DNA of 19,089 bases from contig JASHUR010000235.1 of the NCBI GenBank assembly GCA_030039895.1, positions 1 through 19,089 on the forward strand, in the 5' to 3' direction. Shown here in pieces: positions 16,098-19,089 of this stretch. The position numbers were made by a program, and so were the translations under genes. The DNA is from Acidobacteriaceae bacterium. GTDB lineage: Bacteria; Acidobacteriota; Terriglobia; Terriglobales; Acidobacteriaceae. How positions within the stretch are numbered: position 1 is the stretch's first letter; the number at the start of each line of letters is the position of its first letter. The notes under the pieces are model-generated. The model saw only the letters and a list, made by a program, of their open reading frames with translations. It was not told the DNA's origin and searched no databases.

Positions 16098-18152
16098 TTA
16101 AGAAGCCTTGTGCAGAGTGATGACGGTGACGCTTTCATGCGGGAAGACATGATGGAGCGTGCCGGTGTGCAGGCTTTCAACAGTATGGACGGGGATGACA
16201 CGATCGGGGTTGTCGGCGTCATTGACGTCGGAGATGCTATTGGATCGCAGGGTTTGTATGTCGGCATGTTCAGTGGCCGGGAAGTGGGCGATGTCAATGT
16301 TGGCGGGAATGTCAGTGTTCAGGCTGCGGTTGACGCAGAATAGCGTGAGCTTTGAGCCGGACTGATTGAGGGCCGCGACGACGTCGAGGTAGGGGACATT
16401 GGCGATGTCGGGCAGGCGCGTGACGCCGTGCTGCACGGAGTAGCTGCCGCTGTCGGTGGTGACGGCGACAGGCTGCGAAGGATGCGCGCTGGCATACATC
16501 CGGAATGCGTAATAACCGGGCGCGCCATAAACCTGGCTGCGGTCCTTCCAGATGCCGGCGAAGTCCATGATGCCGGTCATGTCTGAGATGGGAACGATAG
16601 AGGTGTGGCGCATGAGCATGTTGAAGAAGCCAGCGGTATCGATGGCTCCGCCCATGTTGGTGAAGTTGGGAGTGCCGGGGCGATGGCCTATGAAGAGCCA
16701 TTCGGTAAAGGCGATGTGGGCCTTGCCGGAGAAAGCTGGATACTGGTTGATCTGGTCTTGCTGCGCTTGGAGCTTGCGGCCAAGTTCGATGGGAAGGGCA
16801 AAGGCGGCGGAGTCAATGAAGTCCGTTGAAGGGTGAGGCAGCTGCGTGTCGCTGACAGTGACGACGAAGTGGGTTGAGAGATCGTTAAAGGTTCCGGCAG
16901 GATTGCCGAGCTGGACGGTGTTCCATTGGGTAAAGTTGTCGGGGTCTTCGCCGGTTGCGATGAGGCGCGCGGTGGGGTCGACTGCATGGACGGCCTTGCT
17001 GAAGGCGAGGGTGCGAGCGGCGAGCTGATTGAGCGTGGGGTAGCCGAGGTTCCAGTTGCCCCACAGTTCGTTGCCGAGCTCCCAGAGCAGACCGCTATGT
17101 TTGTGCCAGTGCTGATCGATGTATTGGACCCAGTCTGCAGCTTCCTGCGGAGTGCCGTCGCCGAGGTTGAGCGCGAACTGAGGCTCAGCACCAATGAGAG
17201 AGCAGAAGTGGAGGAATTCGTCGGTGCCGAAGGCGTTCTATTCGGGAATGCCCCAGGCGAGGTTCATCATGCTGATGCGCTTGTCACGGGGACCGATGCC
17301 GTTGCGCCAGTTATAGGTGGAGGTGAAGTTGCCGCCGAAGCGGACGAGGGTGGTGTCCATGGCCTTGGCCATGGCTACGGCGTCGGGATCGAGTCCGTCG
17401 AGATTATCCGCGGGCATGAGCGAGAGCTCGTCGAGGCCAACCTGCTCGTCGCCTTCAACCTGTACGACGAAGTCGGCGGGATCGAGGCGATGGAGCGCTC
17501 CCTGCGGGACGTTGAGGGTGAAGGTGTACTTTGTCCAGTCGGGTTGAGTTGCGTCGATGTGTGCGGAGGCGAGGACTCTGGCGCTGTCATGGTCGCGGAT
17601 GGAGACGGTCAGTCCGGTGGGGCCGCTGATGTGGCGTGCATAGAGGCTGCCGACATAGGAAAGCTCGCGCTGAACCGGCAGATAGACTTCCTGACGTATG
17701 CCGGTAGGCTGGTCTGGAAGTCCGATGATGACAAGTGAGCGCCAGGAGTTGGCGGCGTGGCCGTAGTCGATTTGGTAGCGGTTGCCCTGCGCGAAGTCGA
17801 GCGGCTCCCAAGGCAAGGGCAGACCAAGTTCGGAAGCTCGCGCTAGTTCGGGGTGCTCATGCAACATCATGCGGACGTGGGGTGCATCCCAGAGTCCGGC
17901 TTCTAGGCTGGGGTTTTGGAGAATCTGCGCCCAGAGGCCGTTGTAGGTGGAGTTGCCGATGGGTTCGAGGAAGCTGCCGAAGATGGTGCGGGAGATTTCT
18001 GCTCCGGCGTCACGACTGGCATCGACATGGACTGTGGCGACAGGGGGGATAGGCTGGTCGATGGTGATTTGCGCCGATGCGATTTGCGCTGAGAATGAAA
18101 GCAAGAAGAAGGTGAGGACGAGCAGAGCAAGGCAGCGTAGTTTGAATGTCAT
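16098..18152 (-). pseudogene. GH51 alpha-L-arabinofuranosidase interrupted by one in-frame amber codon
   Basis: The frame encodes 684 codons with a TAG at codon 305 (17238-17240) and is open on both sides without any frame change. Before the stop are a signal peptide (ASA|QI, 27), a GH51 start (ISRTIFGSFLEPIGNSTYNGLWAQILQNPSLEAG), a carbohydrate-binding-like insert, and 'VRFGGNFTSTYNWRNGIGP'. After it come 'NAFGTDEFLHFC', LLWELGNELWG with the acid/base E362, IAFTEWLF with the likely nucleophile E484, and a C-terminal beta domain. GH51 enzymes release arabinose from arabinan and arabinoxylan. The product that ends at codon 304 would lack both catalytic residues. The start is set at 18152, where a signal peptide begins, not at 18221, which lies in an operator. 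It heads the operon with the two downstream genes. Real nonsense mutation, readthrough, or a single-base sequence error are all possible. Confidence 0.85.
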
Positions 18153-18189
18153 CCGGAACCCCGGCGGGAAGGAGATGCGGCCGCCGAAG

Positions 18190-18220
18190 AGTATAATAAT
18201 CCAAAATGAAAGCGTTTTCA
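18190..18220 (-). promoter_or_regulatory. LacI-type operator and -10 region of the GH51 operon
   Basis: TGAAAGCGTTTTCA (18207-18220) matches the LacI/GalR pattern TGNAANCGNTTNCA at all defined positions and extends to ATGAAA...TTTCAT (18206-18221). On the minus strand, -10-like TATTAT (18193-18198) and TATACT (18190-18195) follow at once. The operator therefore covers the -35 region, where a repressor would block polymerase. No good -35 hexamer is seen, which may mean weak or activated transcription. Confidence 0.65.
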
Positions 18221-18256
18221 TAGGCCTTTTCGAAGATTTTGCACGGCTGAGAGCGG

Positions 18257-18392
18257 CATGCGACGCGCATGATGGAAGGAAATTGCGAAGGTGGACAGCT
18301 GGAAGTGCAGAGCGCTATCTTCTGGTGAGTCGCTTGCGGTGCGACTGCTGAAGCAAGGCCTGTACGCGATGAGGGAGAGTGCGACGCGTCGC
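18257..18392. repeat. Cluster of GCGAC-containing palindromes between divergent genes
   Basis: CATGCG-ACG-CGCATG (18257-18271), AGTCGC (18328-18333) with GCGACT (18341-18346), and the 12-base palindrome GCGACGCGTCGC (18381-18392) lie between the arabinofuranosidase operon and the TPR gene at 18432. They may be sites for a regulator of the TPR gene. No clear sigma-70 promoter for that gene was recognised. Confidence 0.3.
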
Positions 18393-18431
18393 TTGAGGGT
18401 GCCAGAGTCGGCGGATTTAGGTCAGGCAAAT

Positions 18432-19089
18432 ATGCGGGGAGTCATCTTCTTGAGGAGCGCCGTGCTTTTTGCCCTGCTATTGGGCCTTACGATGGTGCTC
18501 CATGCTCAGAGCGCTGCGAATTCGCAGCTCGAGGAATATTTTCATCGTGGCGCGGAAGCTTTGGCCGCAGGGCATGCAGCCGAAGCCGAGGCTGATTTCA
18601 AACAAGCGACTGAGATAGCCCCGGACTTTGCTCCGGCGTTTCTTGATCTCGGATTGACGCAACTGAGGCAGGGGAAACTGGTGGATGCGATTGGTTCGAT
18701 CAAGAAGGCCCTGCAGCTTGATCCGAATGCGCACGGGGCGCATCTTTTTCTGGGTATTGCCCAATACCAGAGCCACCAGATTCCGGATGCCATTGATAAC
18801 CTGCAGGCTGCGATCAAGGAAGACCCGAAGAGCGTGCAGGCGCTGCTGTGGCTAGGGATTGTGGAACTGAACGCGGGGCATCCTGAAAAAGCGACGGAAC
18901 CGCTGGATCAAGCGGCTGAGCTATCTCCGAAGAATGAAGACATTCTTGATTACCGCGTGCAGGCACACCTGGCGGTTGCGAAGCAGAGCTACTCGGAGCT
19001 GTATCAGCTTGATCCGACGTCGTGGCGGCTCCACCGGCTGAACGCGGTGATCGACGCACAGGCGGATAACCACAAGCAGGCTGCGGACG
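18432..19089 (+). CDS. Exported tetratricopeptide-repeat protein (partial, runs off the window)
   Basis: The frame from ATG 18432 stays open for 219 codons to the end of the window. It begins with a signal peptide (MRGVIFLRSAVLFALLLGLTMVLHA|QS), then TPR units such as 'AEALAAGHAAEAEADFKQATEIAPD', 'AFLDLGLTQLRQGKLVDAIGSIKKALQLDPN' and 'HLFLGIAQYQSHQIPDAIDNLQAAIKEDPK'. An in-frame ATG at 18369 would add 21 residues before the signal peptide and is less likely. It is divergent from the GH51 operon and is the third exported TPR gene in the window. The C-terminal part, which might carry another domain, is not visible. Confidence 0.78.
   Translation, partial: MRGVIFLRSAVLFALLLGLTMVLHAQSAANSQLEEYFHRGAEALAAGHAAEAEADFKQATEIAPDFAPAFLDLGLTQLRQGKLVDAIGSIKKALQLDPNAHGAHLFLGIAQYQSHQIPDAIDNLQAAIKEDPKSVQALLWLGIVELNAGHPEKATEPLDQAAELSPKNEDILDYRVQAHLAVAKQSYSELYQLDPTSWRLHRLNAVIDAQADNHKQAAD

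Noticed and set aside
16098..17240. A frameshift as the cause of the split GH51 gene
   Set aside because: Codon-by-codon reading from 17237 to 16655 on the minus strand stays in the same frame as the upstream part, so only the one stop codon interrupts it.
16926..17738. A 270-residue + strand frame across the GH51 amber site
   Set aside because: It is antisense to GH51 coding sequence on both sides of the stop; the minus-strand frame carries the catalytic motifs.
18153..18221. Upstream ATG at 18221 as the GH51 start
   Set aside because: It overlaps the LacI-type operator and the -10 region and would put 23 residues before a normal signal peptide. The ATG at 18152 is preferred.
1..19089. Search for CRISPR arrays, tRNA genes, transposases, integrases and phage genes
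   Set aside because: No regularly spaced repeats, tRNA-like cloverleaf or mobile-element protein motifs were recognised by eye on either strand.

Overview
The window looks like a chromosomal segment of a Gram-negative soil bacterium of the Acidobacteriota (Terriglobia/Acidobacteriaceae type). This is inferred from moderately high GC, a very large Oar-like TonB-dependent receptor with an N-terminal carboxypeptidase-regulatory-like domain, clusters of exported TPR proteins, a DUF4337 protein, and many exported polysaccharide-active enzymes. No rRNA, tRNA, CRISPR array, insertion sequence or phage gene was seen. The reading is by eye; no database search was possible.

Layout. (1) 1-940, + strand: the 3' end of an amidohydrolase resembling NagA, then a small SAM methyltransferase. 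(2) 1030-6379, - strand: five genes in one direction. Read from the promoter side these are an exported GH105-type unsaturated glycuronyl hydrolase, a DUF4337 membrane protein, an exported NPP-type phosphodiesterase, a BadF/N-acetylglucosamine-kinase-like sugar kinase, and a winged-helix plus SAM methyltransferase. The middle three are tightly spaced. (3) 6533-8607, + strand: two exported TPR proteins overlapping by one base. (4) 8608-8964: a regulatory region with a good sigma-70-like promoter and three LacI-family-like operators. (5) 8965-12651, + strand: the TonB-dependent receptor, followed by a clear intrinsic terminator. (6) 12759-18152, - strand: an apparent operon of a GH51 alpha-L-arabinofuranosidase, a clan GH-A (GH5-like) hydrolase and a DUF4964/5127/4965/1793 ('glutaminase A'-like) protein, with a near-perfect LacI-type operator over its promoter region. 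(7) 18432-end, + strand, divergent from the operon: a third exported TPR protein, cut by the window edge.

Taken together this is a carbohydrate-scavenging locus. Secreted enzymes release arabinose and uronic-acid sugars from plant hemicellulose or pectin, the TonB receptor probably imports oligomers, and NagA-like and kinase proteins handle amino sugars in the cytoplasm. LacI-type repressors probably sense sugar.

Three points stand out. The GH51 reading frame is interrupted by one in-frame amber codon (17238-17240), upstream of both catalytic glutamates. All nine predicted exported proteins have glutamine as the first residue after the predicted signal-peptidase site. The receptor gene is preceded by a three-operator array sharing a TGTAAYCG core, which differs from the TGAAAGCG operator of the hydrolase operon. 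No clearly new defence or mobile system was found.
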